Translations under genes and position numbers: made by a program
Notes under the pieces: model-generated
Seen by the model: the letters and a program-made list of their open reading frames with translations, nothing else
What the model was told of the DNA's origin: nothing
Databases searched by the model: none
DNA from: an uncultured Acidobacteriota bacterium
Lineage (GTDB): Bacteria; Acidobacteriota; Terriglobia; Bryobacterales; Bryobacteraceae
NCBI GenBank assembly: GCA_902826685.1
Contig: CADEFT010000001.1
Span: forward strand, 287,777-351,776
Reading direction: 5' to 3'
DNA length: 64,000 nt
Shown here: one piece after another, positions 47,969-56,315 of the stretch
Layout: each line of letters opens with the position of its first letter
Numbering within the stretch: position 1 is the first letter of the stretch

Positions 47969-48426
47969 TCGCCCACCTCCGCCCACACCACAAGCTGCAC
48001 CGGGGAATTCAACGGCATGGCGTAGATGCCGAGCGCGATGCGCACGTGCTTGCCCTGCTCGCCGAAGATCTCCACCAGCAGGTCCGAAGCGCCGTCGAGC
48101 ACCTTGGGATGATCGCGGAATTCGAGCGTGCAATGAACGTAGCCTTCCAGCCGCACGATGCGGCGCACGCGGTCGAGGCTGCCAAGCTCGGCTTTCAATT
48201 GAGCCAGCGCATTGAGGCAGCAGATGCGGGCGGCCTGGTAGCCTTCCTCCGCCGTAACTTCAGCGCCAAGCCGGCCCGGATACTGCATCACCTTGTTCAC
48301 CCAGGGCAGTTGACCGGAGGTGGTGACCAGATCGCCTGTTCGTACATGGGTGACATAGGCGCCGACGGCGGCGGGCGGTTCCGGCAGAGCGATACCGAGG
48401 CTCGCGATTTTTCCTTCAGGCCGCAT
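47965..48426 (-). CDS. RidA/YjgF family enamine/imine deaminase
   Basis: The 153-residue protein starts MRPEGKIASLGIALPEPPAA and has VTTSGQLPWVNKVMQYPGRL, ICCLNALAQLKAELGSLDRV, and the C-terminal PVQLVVWAEVGE. This is the YjgF fold, with a conserved Glu near the end, which in RidA clears reactive enamines made by PLP enzymes. It is longer than RidA proper and belongs to the wider YjgF family. It heads the operon with the lipocalin-like and pyruvyl-transferase genes. Confidence 0.8.
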   Translation of the reverse strand: MRPEGKIASLGIALPEPPAAVGAYVTHVRTGDLVTTSGQLPWVNKVMQYPGRLGAEVTAEEGYQAARICCLNALAQLKAELGSLDRVRRIVRLEGYVHCTLEFRDHPKVLDGASDLLVEIFGEQGKHVRIALGIYAMPLNSPVQLVVWAEVGE

Positions 48427-48449
48427 ATTGGCGTTACAATATCAGATCC

Positions 48450-49700
48450 ATGTCGATCACCACAGATCTCGTCCGCAAGACCCTTGCCAAGAATGATGGA
48501 ATTCTGCGTCTGGCGCCATGTTGGGTGCCGCGATCGTTTCTGATGCCGGGCGGGCGCCTGAAGCTGGATCCGCGCGATCTGTACGCGTTGGGCGCCCATC
48601 GCGGCGGCATCGATGAACGCTGGTTCTCTTCCACCACTAATGCCGATAACGGTCCGGGTACGCCGCAGGATGAAGGGTTGAGCTATCTCGACGTGGGCGG
48701 AAAGCGTGTGCTGATGAAGGCGGCCATCGATGAGATGGGCGGTGATTTTCTCGGTGCCGGCGTCATGAACGAGCAGGGCGGCTGGAACCTGCTGTGCAAG
48801 TTCTTCGACAACCTGGGGCCGATTCCGCATCACATGCACCAAAGCGAGGAAGATGCCGCGAAGGTCGGCCGCAGGGGGAAGCCCGAGGCTTACTACTTCC
48901 CGCCGCAGTACAACTTCAAGGGCAACAACTTTCCCTATACGTTCATGGGACTTGAGCCCGGCACGACCAAGGCGGACGTGAAGCGCTGCCTGGAACGGTG
49001 GAACGAAGGGGACAACGGGATTCTGGATCTTTCGAAAGCCTACCGGCTGCAGCCGGGCACGGGATGGCAGATCGATGCCGGGATTCTACATGCGCCGGGG
49101 TCCCTGGTGACCTATGAGCCGCAGGTGAATTCCGACGTGTTCGGCATGTTTCAATCGCTGGTGGAAGGCCGCTTCGTACCGTGGGATCTGCTGGTGAAGG
49201 ACGTGCCCGCCGAGTATCACCACGATATCGACTACATCATCGGCATGCTCGATTGGGACGCCAACGTGGATCCCGAGTTCGGCAAGCACAATCTGTATCA
49301 TCCGCGGCCGGTGCGGGATGAGGCGGAGATGGCCGGCGGAGGATATTCGGAGAAGTGGGTGGTGTATTCGACGCCGCTGTATTCGGCCAAAGAGCTAACC
49401 GTGATGCCGGGACGGACGGTCACCATCCGGGATGCGGCGGCCTACGGCTTGATTCTGACGCAAGGCTACGGCAAGATCGGCAAGCTGGAGGCGGAAACGC
49501 CCACCATCATCCGTTATGGACAGATGACCAAGGACGAGATGTTCGTGACGGCGGAGGCGGCTGCCCGGGGCGTTACGATCCGCAACGCCTCGGACAAAGA
49601 CAACCTGGTGCTGCTCAAACATTTCGGGCCGGGCAATCCGGATGCGGCCCCGCTGGTCACCCGGAAATACGGCCGGCCCAGGAAGTCGAAGAAGAAATAG
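48450..49700 (+). CDS. Phosphomannose-isomerase-like cupin protein
   Basis: The 416-residue protein resembles class I mannose-6-phosphate isomerase: GPIPHHMHQSEE (124-133, metal-binding His), KPEAYYF (144-150, Glu), and IDAGILHAPGS (about 210-220, the third His). It is only partly conserved, so a sugar-phosphate isomerase activity is inferred. The ATG at 48450 lies 24 bases from the start of the divergent ridA gene. It converges on the SBBP-repeat gene with 5 bases between the stops. Confidence 0.7.
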   Translation: MSITTDLVRKTLAKNDGILRLAPCWVPRSFLMPGGRLKLDPRDLYALGAHRGGIDERWFSSTTNADNGPGTPQDEGLSYLDVGGKRVLMKAAIDEMGGDFLGAGVMNEQGGWNLLCKFFDNLGPIPHHMHQSEEDAAKVGRRGKPEAYYFPPQYNFKGNNFPYTFMGLEPGTTKADVKRCLERWNEGDNGILDLSKAYRLQPGTGWQIDAGILHAPGSLVTYEPQVNSDVFGMFQSLVEGRFVPWDLLVKDVPAEYHHDIDYIIGMLDWDANVDPEFGKHNLYHPRPVRDEAEMAGGGYSEKWVVYSTPLYSAKELTVMPGRTVTIRDAAAYGLILTQGYGKIGKLEAETPTIIRYGQMTKDEMFVTAEAAARGVTIRNASDKDNLVLLKHFGPGNPDAAPLVTRKYGRPRKSKKK

Positions 49701-49705
49701 CGCCC

Positions 49706-51703
49706 TCAGTTCCGATTGTTGGCGAGGTTGGGATCGCCGGTCGTCGAGCTCACCTCGCCCCGCGTTCCGGAAGGCGCGTTGAAGTTGATGGGAGTAATCA
49801 ATTCGTTGGCCCGTATGGTTCCCATCTTGCAAAACGCCTGGCGGCCTGAGACAGAGCATCGCGCATCGGCCGTCTGAACGGTTCCTCCAACGGGCGCCGT
49901 GAGGGAGACCAGCACACCGGTGGCGTGATCCGGCCCGATATTCTGGACGAACGCCGAGCCGCCGTTCAAGGTGAGAGCCAGGTCTGCGCGCTCCTCAAAC
50001 GTCTGCAGCGACGGCGTGATCATGAGGAAAGCTTCCGTGCCGCCCACGGTGAAGCCGCTATTGGCCGGAAAAATGGCCGCCGGAACATAGTTGACGCCAG
50101 CCATGTTGTAGAGCACGCGGCCGCCGTTTTCGAGCCTGGATACCAGCAGCGTGTTGCCGCCATGTAACTGGCCCGCCGCGAGCGTCTGGCCATTGGTGAG
50201 CACGTTGATTCGTGTGACTTTGCTCTGCTCGAGGCCGGGAAGGCAGGTGGAATAGGCGAGCGAAGCCAGCGTGGATGCCATGCGCGTCACGAAGCCGTCG
50301 GCGCCCGAGCAGGCGGCGCTATCGGAGCCCGCCAGCGGGAAATTCGACGACGACGTTTCGCCGCCGAGAGTCAGTTGCCCGTTGGATTGAAGCCGCATGT
50401 CGCGCACCGCATCGGCGCCGCCGCCACCAAGAAACGTCGAGCTCAGCACCTGGATGCCGTCAAAGCGCACCTTCATCAGGAATCCGTCGCTGGCGCCGCC
50501 GCCATACACCGGCTGGAACGCCGCGATGGTTTGCAGATCGGGGCCGGTGACACCGGCCGTAAACAGGGTTCCATCCGCCGCGCGCGCCACCGAGGTGGCT
50601 TCGGTTCCCGAACCGAACAACACCGAGAAATTGAACGACTGGCCGGTGGCATCCACCTTGGTGAGGAAGCCGTGGCGCGTTCCGGGAATGATCGGGCCGA
50701 GCGCGCTGGTGGCCGGATAGGCGGTTGCCTCGGTGAATCCGGCGATGTAGGCGTTGCCCGCGGTATCGAGCGTGATGGCATTGACTCCGTTGTTGCCGTC
50801 GAGCCGCACGCAGGTGACGTAGCTGAATGTGGCCGCGTCCGGCAGCACCTTCATGATGAGCAGGAAGATGCCGGGATTGGCTACCGAGCCGATGAAACGC
50901 GTGGTGTTGGCCGGGCACGACTTCGATTGGCCCGCGATGAAAACGTTCTGAGCGGCATCGACGGCGAGGTGAAAATCGGCGAGGAAGGTGGGGGTGGGGG
51001 TGTTGACGCCGTTATCGATCGGCAGCACGGTGGTGGACAATAGCGTGCCGGTGGGGCTGAGTTTGCGCAGCAGCGAGGCGTTGTTGGGCAGCGACCATGT
51101 GCCGAAGTAGGAGTTGCCGGCCGAATCCCTGGCGACGCTCAGAGCCTTCTCGAAATTGCTGCCGGCGAGGACGCGCTGCGTGATGACGGGATCGATGACC
51201 AGAGGCAGCGCGCGATCATACAGGCCGAGTTCGAATCCGGCGCGGTCGCCGTGCAACACGAAGCGGCTGGGAACGCGGCGCAGCCCGCCATCCACGATCT
51301 GGTAGGAGATGGGTGCACGGTGGCGGATCTGGCCGGCGGCGGTGGTCAGGACCAGGTCTCCACGGGGGTCGATCACCATGGCCGCGGCACCCGGAAACTT
51401 CATGCCGATGCGGGCGGGATCGGCTCCTGGGGCGAGAACGAAATCGTATTCCAACTCGCCCGCGGCGCGATAGAAGTCGAGGTGGATGCCCGCGTAGATC
51501 TCCCAGTAGCGAAGCCGTCCCGGCAGTTCGGAAAGCGACGGCGCGGCGTTGGCCTGGGCCAGTTCCATGCGGATCTCGGTGGAGCCGAAGCGGAGCGTAC
51601 GGGAATCCGGCGCCAGGTGGGCGGACCAATCGGGGCCCGCGAGGCGATGAGTTCCGGCGAAAGCCGCGCCGGCGGCGAGTAGTGCGAGTATTGCGGCAGC
51701 CAT
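49706..51703 (-). CDS. SBBP-repeat secreted protein (beta-propeller-like)
   Basis: The 665-residue protein starts at 51703 with a signal peptide (MAAAILALLAAGAAFAG). An N-terminal region (about 20-190) contains YWEIYAGIHLDFYRAAGELE and YDFVLAPGADPARIGMKFPG, as in the domain that often precedes SBBP repeats. Repeats of about 50 residues with DSAGNSYFGTW, DAAQNVFIAGQS, DTAGNAYIAGFTE and ADGTLFTAGVTGPD follow at about 210-450. The C-terminal part ends with a GTRGEVSSTTGDPNLANNRN, close to a CARDB-like motif. Such proteins are common in Acidobacteria with unknown roles. The frame is open beyond 51703, but a signal peptide fixes the start. Confidence 0.8.
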   Translation of the reverse strand: MAAAILALLAAGAAFAGTHRLAGPDWSAHLAPDSRTLRFGSTEIRMELAQANAAPSLSELPGRLRYWEIYAGIHLDFYRAAGELEYDFVLAPGADPARIGMKFPGAAAMVIDPRGDLVLTTAAGQIRHRAPISYQIVDGGLRRVPSRFVLHGDRAGFELGLYDRALPLVIDPVITQRVLAGSNFEKALSVARDSAGNSYFGTWSLPNNASLLRKLSPTGTLLSTTVLPIDNGVNTPTPTFLADFHLAVDAAQNVFIAGQSKSCPANTTRFIGSVANPGIFLLIMKVLPDAATFSYVTCVRLDGNNGVNAITLDTAGNAYIAGFTEATAYPATSALGPIIPGTRHGFLTKVDATGQSFNFSVLFGSGTEATSVARAADGTLFTAGVTGPDLQTIAAFQPVYGGGASDGFLMKVRFDGIQVLSSTFLGGGGADAVRDMRLQSNGQLTLGGETSSSNFPLAGSDSAACSGADGFVTRMASTLASLAYSTCLPGLEQSKVTRINVLTNGQTLAAGQLHGGNTLLVSRLENGGRVLYNMAGVNYVPAAIFPANSGFTVGGTEAFLMITPSLQTFEERADLALTLNGGSAFVQNIGPDHATGVLVSLTAPVGGTVQTADARCSVSGRQAFCKMGTIRANELITPINFNAPSGTRGEVSSTTGDPNLANNRN

Positions 51704-51839
51704 GAAGAGGAGTGTAGTGGGCAACGCCCGATTTTCCAGGCAGGAACGGGTAAGGAATCGGTAAGGAAGCCGTAAGGTGTTTTCGCACAGGGCGATGCGA
51801 TCGGGCGGCGAAAAACACGTTAAGGGTGGAGGTGTTGCC

Positions 51840-52592
51840 GTGTCGGAGACCGTTCGCGAAGCAAAGCGTGTGGCCATCATCGCCGTGGCATTGAACCAGG
51901 CCTATATAGGCGCGCACTACTTGCGCGGTTCGGTGGGAAATTTCCCTGGCCTCGGCGGCGGGTACAAGAACCGTGACGTGAAGTATCCCAACGAAGGCAG
52001 CTACAACTTGTTGGCCGTGCGCGCGGCCAAGATCGGCAAGCTGTGCTGCCTGGGGCGGTACGGACTGGTGGGCGGATTCCCGGTGCCGCCGGGCGACACC
52101 TGGAAGAAGTCGATCGAGGATTACATCGCGCGGGAAGAGGCGCGCGGCGTGGCCGTCTCGCAATGGGCGCCGTATATAGGTGTCTGTTATCCGCGGCGGG
52201 TGAAAGAAAAAGGATCGTCGATCTACATTGGAGAAAGCTGCGAGGGCAAGCGGCATTTCGACTGTTTGAGCCTGGTGAACTGGGCCATCGGACAGATTCT
52301 CTCCGTTCAGCCGGAGTACGACGTGCCGGTCTGGGAGAAAGGCGCCAAGGGCCTGGCGACCGTGATGGACCCGCCAAAGGCTTCCGAGATCAAGAACGCC
52401 GACGTGGTGGTGCGGATCAAGCGCAAGACCAACGACGATGGCGAAGAGGAAATCACCAGCGAGCACATGGCGATGCTGACGCGGGATGGATACGTGATCG
52501 AGGCTTCCGGAGCGGCTTCGGGCGTAGTGGTGACGCCTTATAAACGGGAAGAGTGGACGGGGGCGGCGCGGATTCGGGACGGGTATTTCTAA
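51840..52592 (+). CDS. NlpC/P60-like protein without clear signal peptide
   Basis: The protein from GTG 51840 has 250 residues; GGAGG at 51828-51832 lies 7 bases upstream. Key features are the putative nucleophile Cys142 in HFDCLSLVNWAIGQIL and His209 in SEHMAMLTRDGYVIEASG, spaced like the Cys-His of NlpC/P60 endopeptidases. Other segments (RGSVGNFPGLGGGYKNRD) are unfamiliar, and several extra Cys are present (about 69, 70, 116, 134). The family usually cleaves peptidoglycan peptides; without a signal it may act on another substrate. A hairpin follows the stop. The ORF could also start at 51777. Confidence 0.6.
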   Translation: MSETVREAKRVAIIAVALNQAYIGAHYLRGSVGNFPGLGGGYKNRDVKYPNEGSYNLLAVRAAKIGKLCCLGRYGLVGGFPVPPGDTWKKSIEDYIAREEARGVAVSQWAPYIGVCYPRRVKEKGSSIYIGESCEGKRHFDCLSLVNWAIGQILSVQPEYDVPVWEKGAKGLATVMDPPKASEIKNADVVVRIKRKTNDDGEEEITSEHMAMLTRDGYVIEASGAASGVVVTPYKREEWTGAARIRDGYF

Positions 52593-52597
52593 AGGAA

Positions 52598-52626
52598 GAA
52601 GGGGCTCCAAAAACCGGAGCCCCTTC
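52598..52626 (+). terminator. Terminator-like hairpin after NlpC/P60-like gene
   Basis: A perfect 11-bp stem GAAGGGGCTCC / GGAGCCCCTTC encloses a 7-base loop AAAAACC, starting 6 bases after the stop codon. No strong T-tract follows. It lies between the NlpC-like gene and the convergent beta-barrel gene and may stop transcription in both directions. Confidence 0.6.
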
Positions 52627-52694
52627 GTCGCGTCAATCCGAGCTTACCCTGGAGTTGAAACGATCTGGTCCCCTTCGAATCGGGGCATTTTCGA

Positions 52695-53267
52695 TCATAT
52701 CACGAGGCCGAAGCCGACCGACACTTCCAGTTGCCCGATCAATCCACTGCGGTCCCCCAGGAAGCTAAAGGGCTTTCCGTTCTGGTAGTAGCGGGCATCG
52801 AACCGGACGGCATATTTATAGCTGACGCGAAACTTCACGCCTCCGCCGTAGTTGAATCCGAGCTTCGACGAACCGCCGCCCGAGGTAACGCTGGTCCCCG
52901 GCGGGGTGTAGTTGTTGAAGTGCGCGCCGCCGGCGGCGAAGGGACGGATCAGGGCGCCGTCGGGCCGCGCGTAGGCCAGCAGGTTGTAGAAGCCCTGGTG
53001 GATCGCCATCCCGCCTGCATCGGCGCCGTTGGAGCGAAGCTGGCTGCGATTGTAGCCGTAGCCGAATTCCTGCCCAAAGTAGCGCCAGGTGTTGAGCGTG
53101 GTCCGGAAGCCGAAGCGAAAGCCGTCGCCGAGGCTGTAGCGCGTGGTGCCCGATGTCCCGATGCCGCTGTTGTTGAGGCGGCTGACGCCTCCGTGCACGG
53201 CGAACTCCGCCGATTGGGCGAACGCCGCGGGGACGGACAACAGAACCAGGGCGAAATATCGGGTCAT
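52695..53267 (-). CDS. Outer membrane beta-barrel protein (small)
   Basis: The 190-residue protein starts at 53267 with a signal peptide (MTRYFALVLLSVPAAFAQSA). The body is short alternating beta strands with aromatic girdles (AEFAVHGGVSRLNNSG, YSLGDGFRFGFRTTLNTWRY, GFYNLLAYARPDGALIRPFA, YAVRFDARYYQNGKPFSFLG), ending in the strand GLIGQLEVSVGFGLVI. This resembles a small OmpA/OmpW-type barrel of unknown function. Its ATG overlaps the lutC stop by 4 bases, so it appears to be co-translated with the lactate utilisation operon. Confidence 0.75.
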   Translation of the reverse strand: MTRYFALVLLSVPAAFAQSAEFAVHGGVSRLNNSGIGTSGTTRYSLGDGFRFGFRTTLNTWRYFGQEFGYGYNRSQLRSNGADAGGMAIHQGFYNLLAYARPDGALIRPFAAGGAHFNNYTPPGTSVTSGGGSSKLGFNYGGGVKFRVSYKYAVRFDARYYQNGKPFSFLGDRSGLIGQLEVSVGFGLVI

Positions 53268-53926
53268 TCTTCTACCACGATAACGTGAATCGCCTTGGGC
53301 CCGTGTACGCCGCGAACCAGGATCATTTCGATGTCGGCGGACCGGCTGGGTCCGGTGATGAACACGGTGGAGCAGGCTCCGCCGGCGGGCTTCGGCACCA
53401 GCGTGTAGAACTCGTCCAGTCCCGTCAGGAGGCGGCTGAGCCGCAGCAGAGCGATGTGGACGGGCGGCAGCAGCGATACAAGGCGCGATTCGTTGGCGGC
53501 GATGGTGACCAGCGATCCGGTTTGCGCCATGCCGTAGTCGGCGCCGGTGATGCCGCAGGCGGCGCTTGCGCAAACGTCGCGCAGGCGCGATTCTTCGGTG
53601 AGTCCGGTGAGAATGTCCGGCAGCGACGTGATACCCGCCTCCCGCAGGATGGGCGCATTCGAGGCAACCGCCGGTCCGGGCGGGCGAATCTGCGTCACCA
53701 GGCGCCCGGCATCGGCGAGTGCGGGCGCGCGATATACCTTGCCGCCTAGCGCTTCCAGGCGCGTCTGAAACAGGCCGAAGCGCTCGTCGGCCGGAATCTC
53801 CGGGATCCGCAGACGCGGCGCAGCCGGAGGCTTGACCGGCTGGCCGGGGTTGCGGCCCAGAGCCGCCCGCACGCGGCCGAGAATCTCTTCGCGCGCCGTC
53901 ACTTCGCCGCCTTCCGCTTCCGCCAC
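53264..53926 (-). CDS. lutC: Lactate utilisation protein LutC (LUD domain)
   Basis: The 220-residue LUD-domain protein has DYGMAQTGSLVTIAANESR (about 129-147), followed by LLPPVHIALLRLSRLLTGL and VFITGPSRSADIEMILVRGV (about 190-209), all typical of LutC/YkgG. LutABC together oxidise L-lactate to pyruvate in many bacteria. The start may be ATG 53926 (28-base overlap with lutB) or GTG 53902, which would overlap the lutB stop by 4 bases like the other junctions. It is upstream of the beta-barrel gene. Confidence 0.9.
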   Translation of the reverse strand: MAEAEGGEVTAREEILGRVRAALGRNPGQPVKPPAAPRLRIPEIPADERFGLFQTRLEALGGKVYRAPALADAGRLVTQIRPPGPAVASNAPILREAGITSLPDILTGLTEESRLRDVCASAACGITGADYGMAQTGSLVTIAANESRLVSLLPPVHIALLRLSRLLTGLDEFYTLVPKPAGGACSTVFITGPSRSADIEMILVRGVHGPKAIHVIVVEE

Positions 53927-55302
53927 TGCGCGCGGAAGCTCTCACTCGCCGGCATCGGCACTTCGCGCACTTGTCCCCATTTGGCGGCCGGTCCGATCCT
54001 GGTGGCGAACGGGAGTTTGGCTCCGATGGCGCCAAGCCTTCCCGCCAGCGCATACAGCCTGGGATGGCGCATCAGCCACGAGTATCCCTGGAAGGCCCAT
54101 TTCTCGAGGCGATTGGAGGAAGCTTGGGTTCGTTCCGCCACCACGTCGCGCCGCAGATCGAGCAGGATTTTCGGAATGTCGATTTTCACCGGGCACACTT
54201 CGGCGCAGGCGCCGCAAAGGCTGGAGGCGAACGGCAGCCACGGATCCTGCAAAACGCCTTTGTACTGCGGCGTGATGATGGCGCCGATGGGGCCCGAATA
54301 GGTCCATGGATAGTTGTGGCCGCCGATCTTGCGGTACACAGGGCAGGCGTTCAGGCACGCTCCGCAGCGGATGCAGTTGAGGGACTCGCGTTTTTCCTTG
54401 TCGGCCAGAAGCCTGGAGCGGCCATTGTCCATGAGGACGACGTAGAATTCCTCCGGTCCATCGACGTCGCCCGGGCGTCGCGGACCGCCCAGCAGCGAGG
54501 TATAGACCGTAAGCAATTGGCCGGTGGCGCTGCGGGCGAGCAGTTTGAGAAAGACGGCCAGATCCTGTGCGCGCGGAATAATCTTCTCGATGCCGGTGAC
54601 GGCGATGTGAATCTTCGGCGCGGTGGTGCAGAGGCGGGCGTTTCCTTCGTTCTCGACGATCAGCAGGGCGCCGGAATCGGCCACCAGAAAATTGGCGCCG
54701 GAGATGCCGATGCCCGCCTCGAGGAACTTCTCGCGAAGCACGCGGCGCGCCAGGCCCGCCTGTTGTTCCGGCTCGTCGCCGCACTCGGTGTTCAGGCCCT
54801 TGCGGAAGATCTCGGCGATATCCTGGCGCGTCTTATGGCAGGCCGGCGCGATGATGTGAAACGGCGGCTCCTTGGCCAATTGCTGGATATATTCGCCGAG
54901 GTCGGTTTCCACCGCTTCGATGCCATGTTCTTCCAGCCGCTGGTTGAGGTGGATTTCCTCGGTCACCATGGACTTCGATTTGACCACCATCTTCACGCCG
55001 CGCTGCCTGGCGATGTCGAGAATGAAGCCGGCGGCTTCGTCGCCGTCGCGCGCCCAGACGACCTTGCCGCCGTGCGCGATCACGTTGGCTTCGAACTGTT
55101 CGAGGTAATGATCCAGGTTCTCAAGGGCGTGTTTCTTGAGGGCGGCGGCGTGGGTGCGAAGCTCCTGATACTCGGGCAGCTCTTCCACCACTTCCTGGCG
55201 CTTTTCCTTGAGCCGGGCGGTGGCGGAATAGACCGCATTCTGCAGCTTGGTGTCGGCTACCGCGTTCTGAATCTGCACCAGGCGTTCGCGCGTCATCATC
55301 AT
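53899..55302 (-). CDS. lutB: Iron-sulfur protein LutB (lactate utilisation)
   Basis: The protein from ATG 55302 has about 467 residues and matches LutB: an N-terminal helical part, a LUD region (VADSGALLIVENEGNARLCT), then two 4Fe-4S motifs, CIRCGACLNACP (with the Cys of the cluster) and CGACAEVCP, and a C-terminal domain ending RKRKAAK. It probably passes electrons from lactate oxidation to the quinone pool via LutA. The lutA stop and the lutB start overlap by 4 bases (ATGA), and the start is followed by two more Met codons. Confidence 0.92.
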   Translation of the reverse strand: MMMTRERLVQIQNAVADTKLQNAVYSATARLKEKRQEVVEELPEYQELRTHAAALKKHALENLDHYLEQFEANVIAHGGKVVWARDGDEAAGFILDIARQRGVKMVVKSKSMVTEEIHLNQRLEEHGIEAVETDLGEYIQQLAKEPPFHIIAPACHKTRQDIAEIFRKGLNTECGDEPEQQAGLARRVLREKFLEAGIGISGANFLVADSGALLIVENEGNARLCTTAPKIHIAVTGIEKIIPRAQDLAVFLKLLARSATGQLLTVYTSLLGGPRRPGDVDGPEEFYVVLMDNGRSRLLADKEKRESLNCIRCGACLNACPVYRKIGGHNYPWTYSGPIGAIITPQYKGVLQDPWLPFASSLCGACAEVCPVKIDIPKILLDLRRDVVAERTQASSNRLEKWAFQGYSWLMRHPRLYALAGRLGAIGAKLPFATRIGPAAKWGQVREVPMPASESFRAQWRKRKAAK

Positions 55303-56036
55303 GATTGCGGTTCCCTCGAGGCCAGCACCTCGGCCAGATGCATCGTGCGAACCTTCGATCCGGCGCGGGAAAGCGCCCCCTGCAATTGCATGAGGCAACT
55401 GGAGTCGATGGAGACGACGGTGGAAGCTCCGGTGCCGTGGATGGAATCGATCTTGGTGCGCGCCATGCCGCCGGAGACTTCCGGAAACTTGATGGAGAAC
55501 GTGCCGCCAAAGCCGCAGCACTCTTCGGCGACGCTCATCTCCTTCAAGGTGAGACCGCGAACCTTGCGCAACAGGCGGCGCGGCGCTTCCTTGATATGCA
55601 GCTCGCGCAGGGCGTGGCAGCTATCGTGATAGGTCACGGTCTGTTCGAACTTCGCGCCCACATCCTCCACCTTGGCCACCTCGGTGAGAAAGCGGGAAAG
55701 CTCCCACACGCGCGGGCCGAGGTATTGAGCCTCTTCGTGCATCGCCGACTCCGGCGGAAAGACATCGAAGTAATGATGGCCGATCATCGACGCGCAGGAG
55801 CCCGACGGGACCACGACGAAATCGGCGTCGCGGAAGGTGCGGATGAAATGTTCGGCCACCTGCGCCGCTTCGGCGCGGTAGCCGCTGTTGAAGGCGGGCT
55901 GGCCGCAGCAGGTCTGCTGTTCGCGGAAATCGATGGTGTAGCCGATGCGCTCGAGCACCTCCGCCATCGCAAGGCCGACTCGTGGAAACACCTGATCGAC
56001 GATGCAGGTGACGAAGATAGAGACGCGTCCGGGCAT
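55299..56036 (-). CDS. lutA: Iron-sulfur protein LutA (lactate utilisation)
   Basis: The 245-residue protein has two CCG-type motifs: QQTCCGQPAFNSGY (about 41-54) and EECCGFGGTFS (about 171-181), and VTCIVDQVFPRVG at the start. These Cys pairs hold iron-sulfur clusters as in heterodisulfide-reductase-like subunits. It is the first gene of the leftward operon lutA-lutB-lutC-barrel. The divergent DUF6496-like gene starts 51 bases away, so the promoter must lie in that gap. Confidence 0.92.
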   Translation of the reverse strand: MPGRVSIFVTCIVDQVFPRVGLAMAEVLERIGYTIDFREQQTCCGQPAFNSGYRAEAAQVAEHFIRTFRDADFVVVPSGSCASMIGHHYFDVFPPESAMHEEAQYLGPRVWELSRFLTEVAKVEDVGAKFEQTVTYHDSCHALRELHIKEAPRRLLRKVRGLTLKEMSVAEECCGFGGTFSIKFPEVSGGMARTKIDSIHGTGASTVVSIDSSCLMQLQGALSRAGSKVRTMHLAEVLASREPQS

Positions 56037-56087
56037 GTGGTCGAAGTTGTGATTGTAACAGGCGCGTCCGGCCGGACTCTAACGCTT

Positions 56088-56267
56088 GTGACCAAGAAGA
56101 CTCCTCCCAAAGCGGCGAAGAAGATCGCCAAAGTGATGCACGAGTTCAAGGAGGGCACGCTGCGATCGGGCAGCGGCCGCAAGGTTACCGATCGCAAACA
56201 GGCGATCGCCGTGGCGCTGAGCGAAGCGCGCGAAGCGGGAGCGAAAATTCCGAAGAAAAAGAGCTAG
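56088..56267 (+). CDS. Small basic DUF6496-like protein
   Basis: The 59-residue protein (GTG at 56088) reads KKIAKVMHEFKEGTLRSGSG then KVTDRKQAIAVALSEAREAG, matching the small basic DUF6496 domain, often with long Lys-Ala tails. It is Lys-rich at both ends. Such proteins are of unknown function, possibly DNA-binding. No clear ribosome-binding site is visible, and the frame continues far upstream within lutA antisense, so the start is inferred. Confidence 0.6.
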   Translation: MTKKTPPKAAKKIAKVMHEFKEGTLRSGSGRKVTDRKQAIAVALSEAREAGAKIPKKKS

Positions 56268-56315
56268 CGTGCGCCCCCCTGGCGCGCGCCAGTGCCGTTT
56301 TCTATACTCTCGCTC

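Noticed and set aside
53971..55629. Plus-strand open frame of 552 codons
   Set aside because: Antisense to lutB and lutA, both clearly coding.
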